DNA of 64,000 nucleotides from a virus. Under the pieces are notes generated by a model. That model did not search any database. It saw only the letters and a program-made list of their open reading frames with translations, and was not told the DNA's origin. Shown piece by piece: positions 8,399 to 18,159 of this stretch (positions are counted from its first letter, which is position 1; every line of letters begins with the position of its first letter). The stretch is taken from positions 62,001-126,000 of the IMG/VR virus record IMGVR_UViG_3300011113_000664. One strand, written 5' to 3'. The position numbers were made by a program, and so were the translations under genes.

Positions 8399-8920
8399 AT
8401 GACTAACAAACAACTATATAATTTAATTTTTGAAAATTTTGTTCAAGCTAAGAGAGAATTAATTAGAGAAGGTTATACAAAAAAACATTTAGATGAAGTT
8501 GATTTCAATGAAATCTTTGGTAGAACTAAATCATTAATGCAAGAAAAGAAAATTGAATCTCTTAAAAGAGAAAATGAAATGCTAAAAAAACAACTTAGCA
8601 AAAAGCAAGGTTTAAAAGAAGCTGGTTCAATGAGTGCTGCCGAAATGGGTAAGCAAACAGGTGGCGCAGGTTCTGAAAGTATATGGAATTTTTTAACAAA
8701 AGTTGGTGCTAAATTAGGCAGTAAAACTGCAAAGGCTGATGTTATTGCTGATGAATTAGAAAAAAATAATCAGTTAAATAGTAGTGATATTGATAAATTC
8801 AAATTTAAATATATAAGATTTAAAAAATCAGGTTTAAATGATATGCAAGCCACAGAAAAAGCATTGGATGAATTGAGAATGCAGAATTTAGCTGAAAGTA
8901 AAAAAAGAAGAAGATATTAA
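8399..8920 (+). CDS. Hypothetical helical phage protein, 173 aa
   Basis: Unrecognised. Helical N-terminus (KQLYNLIFENFVQAKRELI), a Lys/Glu coiled coil (about 55-75), a small Gly/Ala linker (about 80-95) and a basic C-terminus ending KKRRRY. A variant of the late element (13 of 15 positions) ends eight bases before the ATG. Location just before the terminase and capsid genes suggests a head-assembly or internal virion protein, without direct support. Confidence 0.55.
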   Translation: MTNKQLYNLIFENFVQAKRELIREGYTKKHLDEVDFNEIFGRTKSLMQEKKIESLKRENEMLKKQLSKKQGLKEAGSMSAAEMGKQTGGAGSESIWNFLTKVGAKLGSKTAKADVIADELEKNNQLNSSDIDKFKFKYIRFKKSGLNDMQATEKALDELRMQNLAESKKRRRY

Positions 8921-8934
8921 TAAATAAAATAGAT

Positions 8935-8949
8935 AAAATTTATAATAAA
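8935..8949 (+). promoter_or_regulatory. Late-promoter-like element, weak, abutting 391-aa gene
   Basis: AAAATTTATAATAAA, directly before the ATG at 8950; 13 of 15 match. As at 20013, the message would be nearly leaderless. Confidence 0.45.
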
Positions 8950-10125
8950 ATGATTAAAAGAGCAGATGCAAGTAAAATTAGTAGAGAGAAAGCAACTAAA
9001 GAACAGATTGCTGAAAACTTTAAAAGGTTAGCTGTTGATACTGATAAAAAAGTTCAATTAAAACCTTCTCTATTAAAGATTCAAAAAACTTTGGATGGAA
9101 ATACTTTTGGTATTATTCACGAAAATAAAACTTATTACTTAAAATATACAACTAAAAAAGGAAGTACTAATCCTGCTGATTTTAAACATTTAGATGGGTT
9201 AAATGCTACTTTTGGTATTGAGAAACATAATTCTTTTGAAAAAGCAACAAATAAAATGACATTCATTTGTGAAGCACAAAATAATGCTCATAAATTAAGA
9301 TTGCTTCTTGAGAAAGATGAGGATATTACTGATGATGCTGAAACATCAGAACCTAGTGTAGATAACAAAGAAACTAAAATCACTAGTGATGAAAAAGAGC
9401 AAGACCTTATTGCATCATTAGATAAAAAAGAAACACCACCTGCTGCCCCTGCTGCTGATATGGGTGGTGTGGAAACACCTGCTGCTCCTGCTGCTGATAT
9501 GGGTGGTGTGGAAACACCTGCTGAAGAACCTGTTGATACACAACCAAAAGGAGACTCACCTAAAGATATTGCTGATGAACTTTTAGGTCCTGAAGGAATT
9601 GGTGGTGAAGAAACACCTGCTGAAGAACCTGCTACACCTGAAGGTGGTGAAGAAACACCTGCTGAAGAACCTGCTGCTGATACTACTGCTACACCTGAAG
9701 AACCTGCTGAAGAAGTTGACCCTAAAAAGGCATTTCAAGAAGCTGTTGGTAAATTAGGACAAACTATTAATGACCTTCAAGATAATGAACAATTTGATGA
9801 AAAGGACATTAAAAATGCGATGAATAGTCTTATTAGTGCTATTGGTTCTGAAGGTTTTAAAATGGTTGGTGATAAAGTTGTTGATTCTTTCATTAAAAAA
9901 ATGAAAGGTTCACAAGAAAAAATTGATACAGAAGAAACCCCTGCTGAAGAAACCCCTGCTGAAGAAGTACCTGCTGAAGAAGAATCAACTGAAAAATTAG
10001 ATGAAAATCTTTTAAGACAATTAAAAGCTGAATCTAAAAAATTATTAAAAGAACAATTACAGCAAGAAATTGAAAAAAGAAAAAGAACTATTCTAATTGA
10101 AAGTATTAAAAGAAAATTAATTTAA
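8950..10125 (+). CDS. Virion-associated protein with Pro/Glu/Ala repeat region
   Basis: 391 residues. The basic N-terminal domain (1-125) resembles no family I know. Residues about 155-260 are low-complexity tandem repeats built from PAADMGGVETPA (two 13-residue copies) and (E)ETPAEEPA units. Another helical domain (about 260-320) is followed by more ETPAEE repeats and a basic helical tail (335-391). A late-element variant abuts the ATG directly. The design, two folded ends with a flexible acidic linker, is common in scaffold or internal head proteins; the role here is unknown. Confidence 0.6.
   Translation: MIKRADASKISREKATKEQIAENFKRLAVDTDKKVQLKPSLLKIQKTLDGNTFGIIHENKTYYLKYTTKKGSTNPADFKHLDGLNATFGIEKHNSFEKATNKMTFICEAQNNAHKLRLLLEKDEDITDDAETSEPSVDNKETKITSDEKEQDLIASLDKKETPPAAPAADMGGVETPAAPAADMGGVETPAEEPVDTQPKGDSPKDIADELLGPEGIGGEETPAEEPATPEGGEETPAEEPAADTTATPEEPAEEVDPKKAFQEAVGKLGQTINDLQDNEQFDEKDIKNAMNSLISAIGSEGFKMVGDKVVDSFIKKMKGSQEKIDTEETPAEETPAEEVPAEEESTEKLDENLLRQLKAESKKLLKEQLQQEIEKRKRTILIESIKRKLI
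9439..9516 (+). repeat. 39-base tandem duplication, in frame
   Basis: Two adjacent 39-base units encoding PAAPAADMGGVET differ at only one base that I could see. Shorter ETPAEE(P) repeats follow up to about 9700 and again at 9940-9985. The pattern fits replication slippage producing a flexible linker in the encoded protein. Confidence 0.8.
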
Positions 10126-10126
10126 T

Positions 10127-10534
10127 ATGTTATTAATAATTTCACAAATTATACCAACTACACAAATTATTTTTGCAGCATTATCTGCAATAGTTGGTAC
10201 TATTTTAACATATGTATTTGTAATACCTGTATTACAAAATAAAATTAATGGTTTAGAGGAAGAAAGAAAAGCTCAAAAGGAAACTTTTGAAAGAATAAGT
10301 TCAGATGTTGGTGAAATTAAAACAAGAATTGCAATATTAGAAAGTTCTGATAGTAAAATGACTAAATTAATTGATGAGTTATTTGATTCTGAAAAAGAAA
10401 ATAATGATAAATTTCAAATAATGATTCAAAAAAATACTGAGGCTATTACTAAATTAGAAGCAACACTTCAAAATTTAAATGAACACACAAAAAAATTAGA
10501 CGATTTCTTTACTAGATTTTTAGAAAAGAAATAA
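10127..10534 (+). CDS. Membrane-anchored coiled-coil protein, 135 aa
   Basis: Begins one base after the preceding stop. Residues about 12-37 form one membrane segment (IIFAALSAIVGTILTYVFVI), followed by a long coiled coil (about 40-135) with heptad-like Leu/Ile spacing, ending FFTRFLEKK. The topology also fits an inner-membrane spanin or a holin accessory, but a spanin pair is already visible at 4528-5251. I leave it unassigned. Confidence 0.55.
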   Translation: MLLIISQIIPTTQIIFAALSAIVGTILTYVFVIPVLQNKINGLEEERKAQKETFERISSDVGEIKTRIAILESSDSKMTKLIDELFDSEKENNDKFQIMIQKNTEAITKLEATLQNLNEHTKKLDDFFTRFLEKK

Positions 10535-10550
10535 TTTTTATTATTTATTT

Positions 10551-10988
10551 ATGGAAAAAGAATATATTAATATTGAACCTATTAAGGTTCAAGAAACCGA
10601 TTTAAAATTAGTTTATGTAAATCCTGTCGGTGAAACCCATAATGGTTCACAAAAATTAGAATTTATATTTTCAAATAATCCTGATGATTGTATTGGCCCT
10701 CAATGGGAAGATGTATGTGATTTAGGTGTTTATCCACCAAGAAAGGGATTCATTAAAAAAGTAATGGAAGTTACATCTGATTCAATTGAGTTTGATTGTA
10801 TTGTAGATTCTTCGGAATTTAGAATGCTTGATGCTGTATTTGGTGTTGTAGCACTCGCTTGGGAATATGTGGAAGATTATAGAAAGATGTCTTCGTTAAA
10901 CAAAAGTCTTGTTGTTTTTAGATATGGCGATTCATATTATGATGTTCGTGAAGTATTGAGAAACAATGATATTAAGTTTGAGGACTAA
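10551..10988 (+). CDS. Hypothetical protein upstream of terminase, 145 aa
   Basis: Unrecognised mixed alpha/beta protein (TDLKLVYVNPVGETHNGSQK, CIGPQWEDVCDLGVYPPRKG, then a helical C-terminus with DSYYDVREVL). It lies 15 bases before the terminase start and is probably translated from the same message. No catalytic motif is visible. It is not obviously the terminase small subunit: there is no helix-turn-helix or long coiled coil. Confidence 0.6.
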   Translation: MEKEYINIEPIKVQETDLKLVYVNPVGETHNGSQKLEFIFSNNPDDCIGPQWEDVCDLGVYPPRKGFIKKVMEVTSDSIEFDCIVDSSEFRMLDAVFGVVALAWEYVEDYRKMSSLNKSLVVFRYGDSYYDVREVLRNNDIKFED

Positions 10989-11003
10989 TTAAAATAAAAC
11001 CAC

Positions 11004-12782
11004 ATGACCAAACATGAACTAATGATGGAGTATGCCAAGTGCGCTATTGATATAGAGTACTTTGCAAAAAAATATTGTAAAGTTTGGGATAAGAAAAAAC
11101 AACAGTTTGTACCTTTTCAATTATTACCACAACAAATTCAAGTATTAGAAACTTACAAAGAAAGTAATAGAGTATTGGTTGCTAAATATCGTCAAGGTGG
11201 TATTACAACTGTAACTTGTTTATATTTAGCACATTCAATTGTTTTCAGAAAAGATATTAAAGTTGGTGTTGCTGCTAACAAATTAAAACTTGCAAAGGAA
11301 AGTATCTTTTATCAAATAGCATCTATTATTAATAATTTACCAAGAGAAATATTTAATAGAATACCAACTGATTCAGATACAAAAGAAATCAAGATTTATA
11401 ACAATGGTGCAACACTACAGGCTTTCGCAGCATCTGCCGATGGTCTTCGTGGTTTTACACCTGATATATTATTTATAGATGAAGCTGCGTTCCTTGAAGA
11501 AGGTGAAGAATTTATGTCTTCTGCATCAGGTACAATGTCAGCAGGTGGTCAGATTATATTAAACTCCACACCAAGAGGTCTTGACCCAACATATTATGCT
11601 CGTTATGAAGGAGCAAGAACAAAGAAAAATAACTTTAAAGTTGTTGAAATTAATTGGTTTGAAGACCCTCGTTATAATGAAGATTTAATTTGGATTAGGG
11701 GTGATGAATTTGTTGAGGAAAAAGACCCTGAAAAATATATGCAATTAAGAGTTAATGGTTATAGACCATCATCTTCTTGGTTTAGAGATATGTGTCAAAC
11801 ATTCAATAATGACCCAAGAAAAATTGCACAGGAATTAGAAAATAAATTCTTAGGTTCAGGTGGTAACCTTGTTGATGAGGAAACCATTATGAGAATTGAA
11901 AAGACTTGTAAAGAACCAATCAAAACAGAGTTTGATAATCACTTTTGGATTTGGGAAGAACCGATATTTGGTTATGATTATTATTTAGCTTGTGATGTTG
12001 CAAAAGGTAGTGGCGATGGTGACTACTCTACAATTCAAATATTTAAAAATGACATGGCAAACATGTTACTTGTTCAAGTTGCTGAATATCAATCAAGAGT
12101 ACCGCTTGAAGTAATGGGTGAATTATGTTTACAATATGGTGAAAAATATAATAATGCTTATGTGATTGTCGATGTTACAGGAGGTTGGGGTATATCTGTT
12201 ATTAGATATTTGGTAAATAAAAAATATAAAAAAATACATTACGATAGGCCAAGACAAAATGATGTAAAGATTCAATTAAAAAATTTACAAAGAGGTGAAT
12301 TACAACCGGGATTCACAATGAAAAATGGTGCTATTCGTGATTATGTTATTAGAGAATTTGAAAGAAGATTAAGAGAAGGTGAAGCATTAATTCATTCAAT
12401 AAGATTACTTAGTGAAATTAAAACATTTGTATTTAATGACAACACAAATAGATATGACCACATGCGTTCAGCACATGATGACTTATTAATTGCAACAGGA
12501 ATGTTATTTGCTGTTTATATGTTTTCTAAAACAATTGGAAATGAATTTAATATTTATTTGAATTATGCAAAGTCAGCAATTGTAAGGAAGGGTGATGAAT
12601 TTACAGATGCAAATGCAGAGTTTCAAAAGAAAATGCTAAGTCAAGATGGACAAGATGTAAATTATGAAAGAAAGAATGATATGATAAAGGGTAAGGATTG
12701 GTATACAAATGGTAACAGCATAGATGTACCTGAACGTCAAACACCAAAAATAAATAATAACCCTTACATATTTGTTAGATAA
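11004..12782 (+). CDS. Terminase large subunit (gp17-type)
   Basis: Packaging motor ATPase and nuclease, which cuts concatemeric DNA and pumps it into proheads. In the ATPase domain, the Walker A variant is KYRQGGITT at 61-69, Walker B is ILFIDE at 155-160 and the coupling motif is NSTPRG at about 187-192. In the C-terminal RNase-H-fold nuclease, Asp331 lies in LACDVAKGSGDGDYS, Asp390 in VIVDVTGGWG and a late acidic pair in RSAHDDLLIA. The length of 592 residues is close to T4 gp17 (610). The gene directly precedes the portal gene, the usual order. All key residues are present. Confidence 0.96.
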   Translation: MTKHELMMEYAKCAIDIEYFAKKYCKVWDKKKQQFVPFQLLPQQIQVLETYKESNRVLVAKYRQGGITTVTCLYLAHSIVFRKDIKVGVAANKLKLAKESIFYQIASIINNLPREIFNRIPTDSDTKEIKIYNNGATLQAFAASADGLRGFTPDILFIDEAAFLEEGEEFMSSASGTMSAGGQIILNSTPRGLDPTYYARYEGARTKKNNFKVVEINWFEDPRYNEDLIWIRGDEFVEEKDPEKYMQLRVNGYRPSSSWFRDMCQTFNNDPRKIAQELENKFLGSGGNLVDEETIMRIEKTCKEPIKTEFDNHFWIWEEPIFGYDYYLACDVAKGSGDGDYSTIQIFKNDMANMLLVQVAEYQSRVPLEVMGELCLQYGEKYNNAYVIVDVTGGWGISVIRYLVNKKYKKIHYDRPRQNDVKIQLKNLQRGELQPGFTMKNGAIRDYVIREFERRLREGEALIHSIRLLSEIKTFVFNDNTNRYDHMRSAHDDLLIATGMLFAVYMFSKTIGNEFNIYLNYAKSAIVRKGDEFTDANAEFQKKMLSQDGQDVNYERKNDMIKGKDWYTNGNSIDVPERQTPKINNNPYIFVR

Positions 12783-12823
12783 AATATTTATATCTATTTA
12801 AAAGAAACGTATTTTAATTAGAT

Positions 12824-14632
12824 ATGGCAGAAGATAATAAAGGTCTATTTTCAAATATTAATACTTTCTTTAGAAGAGCAACCGATGCTTTAGATAGTAC
12901 GCAAGGTAGGCTTGAAGCACCTGTAGAAAAACAATTTATAACAGCAGCTTCTCAAGAAGATGCAATTAAAACAGCAGTAGAAGATGGTGCTATAAAATTT
13001 TATAGAGGTCAAAGTACTAAAATTGATAGAGGAAACGACCAACGCAAGTTGATGTATGAATCTAGTAGAATGATGCTCTACTATGATTACCTATCAATGG
13101 ATGGGTATCCGATTTTAGGTGCTGCATTAGATTTATTATCAGAAGAAGCAACAACTACTAAAAGTGATACAGGACAAATATTAAATATTTATTCATCTTC
13201 TGAAAAAGTTAGAAAAGAACTTGAAAGATTCTTTTATAAAGTTATGGATGTTAATACCAATTTATTTTATTGGTGTAGAAACATGTGTCAATATGGTGAT
13301 AACTTTGTTTATTTAGAACTTTCAAAAGAAAATGGTATTGTAGATTTTAGACAACTTGCATCTCAATTTGTTGAAAGAAATGAAAAATATGATACTAAAA
13401 ATAGATTCAGAGCATTCTTCAAATATAAAGACCCAAACTCAGGTGGTGAAGAAGAATACATGGATTATCAAGTTGCTCACTTTAGATTATTAGGAACAGG
13501 TGATAGACTTCCGTATGGTTGTAGTGTATATGAAAAAGTAAGAAGAACATATAAGCAACTCTTTATGATGGAAGATGCGATGATGGTATATCGTATTACA
13601 AGAGCAGCAGAAAGAAGAATTTATAAAGTTCCTGTTGGTAATGTTCCTCCTGAAGATGTTCCACAAATTCTTGAAGCATTTGCAAACAATGTAAAGAAAA
13701 AGAAATTAGTTGACCCTAAGACAGGTGATATTAACTTTAAATATAATATCGCATCAATGGATGAAGATATCTTTATTGCTGATAGAGGAAATTCATCAGG
13801 TAATTTTGTTGATACACTTCCTGGTGCATCTAATCTTGAAGCAATTTCTGATATTAATTATCTTCGTGATAATTTATTTACAGGTTTAGGAATCCATAAA
13901 ACATTACTTGGTTTTTCATCTGACCAAGCATCAGGTGATGGTAAAAATTTATCAATGCTTGATATTCGTTTTGCAAGAAAAGTAAATCGTATTCAACAAG
14001 CCTTACTTGGCGAACTTAATAAAATTGCAATCATCCATTTAGGACTACTTGGTGGTGATTATGAATCATATATTGATGATTTTAAATTATCACTTAATAA
14101 CCCATCAACAGCATCTGATTTATTACAACTTGAAATTTGGAAATCTAAATTAGAGGTTTATGGACAAGCTACAACACCTAATCAGAATACAGGATTAAAA
14201 CCGATGTCAGAAATGATGGCAAGAAAGAAATTCTTCCATATGTCTGAAGAAGATATTATCAATGACCTTCAAGAGCAAATGCTTGAGTCTAAGATTGGTG
14301 AAGAGGTTAAGGGTGCAGGTATGTTAATTAAAACATCAGGTGTGATGGATAAAATGATTAAATACAAAAACGCAGGATTTAAAGTTGAAGGACAACCACA
14401 AGGTGAACAACAACAAATAGATAATAGTCTTGGAGGTGGTTTAGGTGGTGCTGAAATGGGTGGTGGCGCACCTCCATTAGGCGGTGGACTTGAAGCAGGT
14501 GGTGGCGCACCTCCATTAGGGGGTGGTGAGGGTAGTTTACCACCACTAGCAGGTGGAGGAGGTGGAGCAGGTTTTTTAAGTGAAGAAATATTTAAAAAAA
14601 CTGCTGAATTAGATAGATTAATAAAAGAATAA
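12824..14632 (+). CDS. Portal protein (gp20-type)
   Basis: Dodecameric portal at the unique capsid vertex and docking site for terminase and neck. The 602 residues show the T4 gp20 pattern: MLYYDYLSMDGYPILGAALD near the start, a YWCRNMCQYGDNFVYLEL stretch, AHFRLLGTGDRLPYG, a YKVPVGNVPP-like clip region and GIHKTLLGF in the crown side. The C-terminus (about 530-590) is unusual: a Gly/Pro-rich repeat with two copies of GGGAPPLGGG 13 residues apart. It lies between terminase and the prohead genes as in T4-type phages. Only a weak late-element-like sequence precedes it. Confidence 0.93.
   Translation: MAEDNKGLFSNINTFFRRATDALDSTQGRLEAPVEKQFITAASQEDAIKTAVEDGAIKFYRGQSTKIDRGNDQRKLMYESSRMMLYYDYLSMDGYPILGAALDLLSEEATTTKSDTGQILNIYSSSEKVRKELERFFYKVMDVNTNLFYWCRNMCQYGDNFVYLELSKENGIVDFRQLASQFVERNEKYDTKNRFRAFFKYKDPNSGGEEEYMDYQVAHFRLLGTGDRLPYGCSVYEKVRRTYKQLFMMEDAMMVYRITRAAERRIYKVPVGNVPPEDVPQILEAFANNVKKKKLVDPKTGDINFKYNIASMDEDIFIADRGNSSGNFVDTLPGASNLEAISDINYLRDNLFTGLGIHKTLLGFSSDQASGDGKNLSMLDIRFARKVNRIQQALLGELNKIAIIHLGLLGGDYESYIDDFKLSLNNPSTASDLLQLEIWKSKLEVYGQATTPNQNTGLKPMSEMMARKKFFHMSEEDIINDLQEQMLESKIGEEVKGAGMLIKTSGVMDKMIKYKNAGFKVEGQPQGEQQQIDNSLGGGLGGAEMGGGAPPLGGGLEAGGGAPPLGGGEGSLPPLAGGGGGAGFLSEEIFKKTAELDRLIKE
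14459..14533 (+). repeat. Imperfect 39-base tandem repeat in portal gene
   Basis: Two near-identical 39-base units encoding GGGAPPLGGGLEA-like peptides, inside the C-terminal Gly/Pro-rich tail of the portal protein. It keeps the reading frame. Boundaries are approximate. Confidence 0.7.
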
Positions 14633-14640
14633 TAATTTAT

Positions 14641-14655
14641 ACTATTTATATTAAA
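14641..14655 (+). promoter_or_regulatory. Late-promoter-like element before prohead core gene
   Basis: ACTATTTATATTAAA, ten bases before the ATG at 14666; 14 of 15 match. Confidence 0.65.
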
Positions 14656-14665
14656 CACAAAAAAA

Positions 14666-15430
14666 ATGGTAAATTTTGGTAATGTCAAGTCAAAATTAAA
14701 TAAAGCTTATTCTCAAGATTTAATTGAAAATACAAGTAATTATAAAAAACTGTATGAAGAGTTTTTAAAAACAATTAAATCATCCACTGTTCTAATGTTA
14801 GAATATACAATTTATGAGAATTTAAAAAAACATAATCTTGAATACAATGAATCACTAAGATTCATTGAAGCTAATATTTCTGCTTTATCTAAAATTGACA
14901 AAACTGAATTACTAAAAGAAAATAAAAAACTTGAAAAGTTTGATTTAAAAGAAATAGAATTATCAGAAGATAAAATTCAATTAAATCAAAACATTGAAAA
15001 TGTTATTAATGAAAGTGTGTTTAAAAAAATAACCAATGTTAATAAACTTCATGAATCTGTAAATTTTTTAATTGAATCATTAACAAAAAAAGATGAAACA
15101 AAATTAGAAAAGACAGATAAAGGATTTAAGGTTAGTCATATTTTTCATTTAGCTAAAAAGAAATTAGAAGAGAAATTTTCAAATCTTCAACCTGATGAAA
15201 TGGAAATTATTTCAACTTTTATTAAAGGTGATGAAAAAAAGAAAAAAACAGTTTTTGAAAATTATAAAAAGACAACAAAGAATTTTCTTCTAAATGAAAA
15301 AGATAATATTAGTTCAGAGGTATTAACCGAAACATTTGATTTTATTGATACTTTGGAATATGATTCTGAAACAGCTATTAATAACTTGTCCAAACTTTTT
15401 GAGATTAAAAATCTAAACTCAAACAAATAA
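14666..15430 (+). CDS. Candidate prohead core protein (position of gp67/gp68)
   Basis: 254-residue, Lys/Glu-rich, mostly helical protein without recognisable motifs. It sits between portal and prohead protease, the position of the small prohead core genes 67 and 68 in T4. A strong late-promoter-like element ends ten bases before its ATG. Its stop overlaps the ATG of the protease gene by one base (TAATG). The assignment rests on position and composition only. Confidence 0.5.
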   Translation: MVNFGNVKSKLNKAYSQDLIENTSNYKKLYEEFLKTIKSSTVLMLEYTIYENLKKHNLEYNESLRFIEANISALSKIDKTELLKENKKLEKFDLKEIELSEDKIQLNQNIENVINESVFKKITNVNKLHESVNFLIESLTKKDETKLEKTDKGFKVSHIFHLAKKKLEEKFSNLQPDEMEIISTFIKGDEKKKKTVFENYKKTTKNFLLNEKDNISSEVLTETFDFIDTLEYDSETAINNLSKLFEIKNLNSNK

Positions 15431-16131
15431 TGAAAGAAATACAACTACTAAAAGAAGGACAGGAAGGATATGGTTTATTAGTAGAAACTGATGCAGGTAT
15501 TATTAGTAATGATTTAACCATAAATAATAAAAAAATATTTGAAGATTTAAATTCAAAATATAGAAGAAATGATTTTGATGGTCATTTCTATATTGATTGT
15601 AAACTTCAGGAAGCTGATGTGTTAAATCGTAATGGAAGAGTGTATCCAAGAGAAATATTAGCAAAACAAATAGATGAATATCAAAAACTTATTAATGATT
15701 ATGCAGCACTTAATGAGGCTGACCATCCCGAAAGTGTCACCATTTCTTTACAGAATATATCTCACAGAATCGCAAAAACTTGGTGGTCAGGTAATGCTGT
15801 TTTTGGAACTCTTGATATTATCGTTAGCGATTCATTCATGAGAGATGGTATTGGTTGGACAATTGGTGATAAAATTGCTCTTTACTTGCAAAGAAATCTT
15901 AAACTTGGTATTTCTTCAAGAGGATTGGGTAGTGTTAAAAAAGTAGGTGGAAAAAATATTGTTCAAAATGATTTTGAACTTATTTGTTTTGACTTAGTAG
16001 CGACACCATCTACACCTAATGCTTATTTATTTTTGGAAACAAAAAATGATACTTTAAAAGAATCTGTAGAAATACAAAACAATAATGTAAAAAAATATGA
16101 TGATTCAATAAGAAAAATAATTGGTGGTTAA
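15430..16131 (+). CDS. Prohead core protease (gp21-type)
   Basis: Serine protease that degrades the internal scaffold and trims capsid proteins before DNA packaging. The 233 residues (T4 gp21 has 212) show NRNGRVYPREIL at 67-78, catalytic His99 in NEADHPE, the serine in LGISSRGLGS (Ser162 or Ser163) and FDLVATPS at about 188-194. All fit the herpesvirus-assemblin-like fold of this family. The start overlaps the previous stop and the scaffold gene follows 35 bases later, so protease and substrate are made together. Confidence 0.92.
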   Translation: MKEIQLLKEGQEGYGLLVETDAGIISNDLTINNKKIFEDLNSKYRRNDFDGHFYIDCKLQEADVLNRNGRVYPREILAKQIDEYQKLINDYAALNEADHPESVTISLQNISHRIAKTWWSGNAVFGTLDIIVSDSFMRDGIGWTIGDKIALYLQRNLKLGISSRGLGSVKKVGGKNIVQNDFELICFDLVATPSTPNAYLFLETKNDTLKESVEIQNNNVKKYDDSIRKIIGG

Positions 16132-16166
16132 TTTTTTTACTAATTAAATATAGATAATAAAATAAA

Positions 16167-18140
16167 ATGAATAATAAAAAATCTTTATTACAAGATAGTT
16201 TGCAAGAACTAGAAAATATCAAGAATGAATCTTTGGAACTTGCCAAAGAACAATTGATTAATGAAAGTGCTGACTTGTTAGAAAAAAAATCTGCTGAATT
16301 ATTTGAAAAACTAATTGCAGGTGAAGATGTAGAAGAAGAAAGCAAAGAAGAAGAAAAGGAAGAGGACAAAGAAGAGGACAAATCATTAAATGAAATATTA
16401 AATGAACTTAAAGATTTCTCAGATGAAGAAGATGAGGATGAAATGTCTGATGATGAGGATGAAATGGAAGATTCAGAAGATGAAGAAGAAATGTCATTAG
16501 ATGCTTTAAGAAAAGCAGCAGAAGAACAAGGTTTTAAATTAGTTCAAGCCGATTCTGATGAAGAAGATATGGAATCAGATGAAGAAGATATGGAAGATTC
16601 GGAAGATGAAGAAGAAATGGAGGATTCGGATGATGAAGAAGACATTGAATTTAATGATGAAGAATCGGATGATGAATTTTCTGATGTTGATGTTGATGAT
16701 AAAGTCTTAGCTGAACCAAGTGATGAGGAAGAAGAGAAAGAAGAAAGCTTTCAAAAAATAAATGAAAATTTTAAAAGAAATAATACTAAAATGAGAAATA
16801 CAAAAAAACAAGTTTTAAAAGATTTAAGAGATGTAAGCTTTAATAAATTGGTTGAAGCATATTACAACATGGGGGATAATGATTCTTTCATTATTAAAGA
16901 AAATGAATATATAGATGAAGATTTATATGAAGGTGACCCAAATGATAAATATGATGATTATGCACCAGACCCTGATTCTGAATATGAAAGAAGATTTGAA
17001 ATTGATTCAGATATGGATGAAACTGAGCCTTATGATGATGAAGAAATGGATGATGAAGAAATGGATGATGATATAATATATGAAATTGATATGCCTGAAG
17101 GTAGGTATGACATGGAATCAATGTCTGATGAAGGTTATGAAATGACTGATGAAGATATTAATGAAATGCTTGCTGAAATGGGTATAGATGAAGATGTACC
17201 TTCTAGAGAGCAAGGTTCTGCTTATCGTACTCAAGAAAAACATAGACATTTTAAAGGCGATATTCATAACTATCATGATGAACTTGAAGAATCTATTGCT
17301 ACTAGAACAAGAGATAAATTTGTTAAACAAGGTCTTGGTGGTCATACTTCTGCTGAAAAAACTGAACTTGAAGAAATGTTTGAAGAAATGTCAATGGAAG
17401 AATTGATGGAAATGGAAAGAATGCTTCAAGAAGATGGGGATGGTGCTGAAGAAGGGTTTGAATCAGGTCAAGATGGACAAGGTGGTGCTGCTATGTCTAA
17501 ACATGCTAGATTTAAAAAAGATTATATGGATAAGCAAGATTTAACCGAAGCTGAAATTGAAGAAATATTATCATCAATGAAAGAAGAGGAAGATATAGAA
17601 GAAGGTATGTCTTTAAGACGTTCTCAAGCTAATAAACATCAAGCACCTAGTCCTAGAAATAGAGAAGAAAGAATCAGACCATTAGCTGAAGAAGATATGG
17701 AAGAAGTTGAATCTTTAAGAGAACAACTTAAAAAACTTAAAGCTGAAAATAAATCCTTGAATGAAGGTTTTACAAATAAAGTTAAATCATTAGAGAATAA
17801 AGTCTATGATGTAACGATTAGTGCATTAAAAGCAGGATTTGTAAACAAGTTTTTACTTGAGCATCCTTTAAGAGAGAATGAAAAATTACAAATCATTCAT
17901 CGCTTTGCAAATGCACAAACTAAAGAGCAAATTAAAGAAACTTATATTTCATTAACAAATGAGTTTGCAAAAGGGCAAACAGTTAAAGATGGTTCAATGT
18001 TGAATGAATCAGTACAAAATAAAGTTGGTAAAGTTCATAGAACTGACAATGTAGTTGTCACGGAAAAGAACTTGATGAACGAAAATGATGAAACTAATAG
18101 GTTTAAACAATTACTTAACTATAATTTTGGTAGGAAATAA
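16167..18140 (+). CDS. Major prohead scaffold protein (gp22-type)
   Basis: Internal scaffold around which the capsid shell assembles, digested later by the gp21-type protease. The 657 residues make it much longer than T4 gp22 (269). The extra length is mainly extreme Asp/Glu-rich low-complexity sequence (about 52-200, with DSEDEEEM and SDEEDMED units, and again about 265-330). The C-terminal part (about 510-600) is a helical coiled coil (LREQLKKLKAENKSL) with a KAGFVNKFLLEHPLRENEKL region that fits gp22-type proteins. Gene order protease-scaffold-capsid supports the call. No close late element precedes it, so it is probably read through from upstream. Confidence 0.85.
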   Translation: MNNKKSLLQDSLQELENIKNESLELAKEQLINESADLLEKKSAELFEKLIAGEDVEEESKEEEKEEDKEEDKSLNEILNELKDFSDEEDEDEMSDDEDEMEDSEDEEEMSLDALRKAAEEQGFKLVQADSDEEDMESDEEDMEDSEDEEEMEDSDDEEDIEFNDEESDDEFSDVDVDDKVLAEPSDEEEEKEESFQKINENFKRNNTKMRNTKKQVLKDLRDVSFNKLVEAYYNMGDNDSFIIKENEYIDEDLYEGDPNDKYDDYAPDPDSEYERRFEIDSDMDETEPYDDEEMDDEEMDDDIIYEIDMPEGRYDMESMSDEGYEMTDEDINEMLAEMGIDEDVPSREQGSAYRTQEKHRHFKGDIHNYHDELEESIATRTRDKFVKQGLGGHTSAEKTELEEMFEEMSMEELMEMERMLQEDGDGAEEGFESGQDGQGGAAMSKHARFKKDYMDKQDLTEAEIEEILSSMKEEEDIEEGMSLRRSQANKHQAPSPRNREERIRPLAEEDMEEVESLREQLKKLKAENKSLNEGFTNKVKSLENKVYDVTISALKAGFVNKFLLEHPLRENEKLQIIHRFANAQTKEQIKETYISLTNEFAKGQTVKDGSMLNESVQNKVGKVHRTDNVVVTEKNLMNENDETNRFKQLLNYNFGRK

Positions 18141-18159
18141 TAAAAAAAGAAAAAATCTT

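Noticed and set aside
9439-9985. Possible CRISPR-like or regulatory direct repeats
   Set aside because: Repeats are adjacent, in frame and multiples of three, coding for ETPAEE/PAADMGG peptides. No spacers are present.
10551-10988. Terminase small subunit directly upstream of the large subunit
   Set aside because: The mixed alpha/beta sequence lacks the helix-turn-helix or long coiled coil of small terminases; the helical 140-residue product at 46489 is a better, still weak, candidate.
14269-14688. Pro-rich minus-strand open frame opposite the portal gene
   Set aside because: It is the antisense of the Gly-rich portal C-terminus. The poly-Pro product follows from Gly codons on the other strand, and the portal frame is well supported.
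16016-16381. Minus-strand Ser-rich frame opposite the scaffold gene start
   Set aside because: Antisense of the acidic scaffold repeats; it would span the end of the protease gene as well. No promoter or family support.
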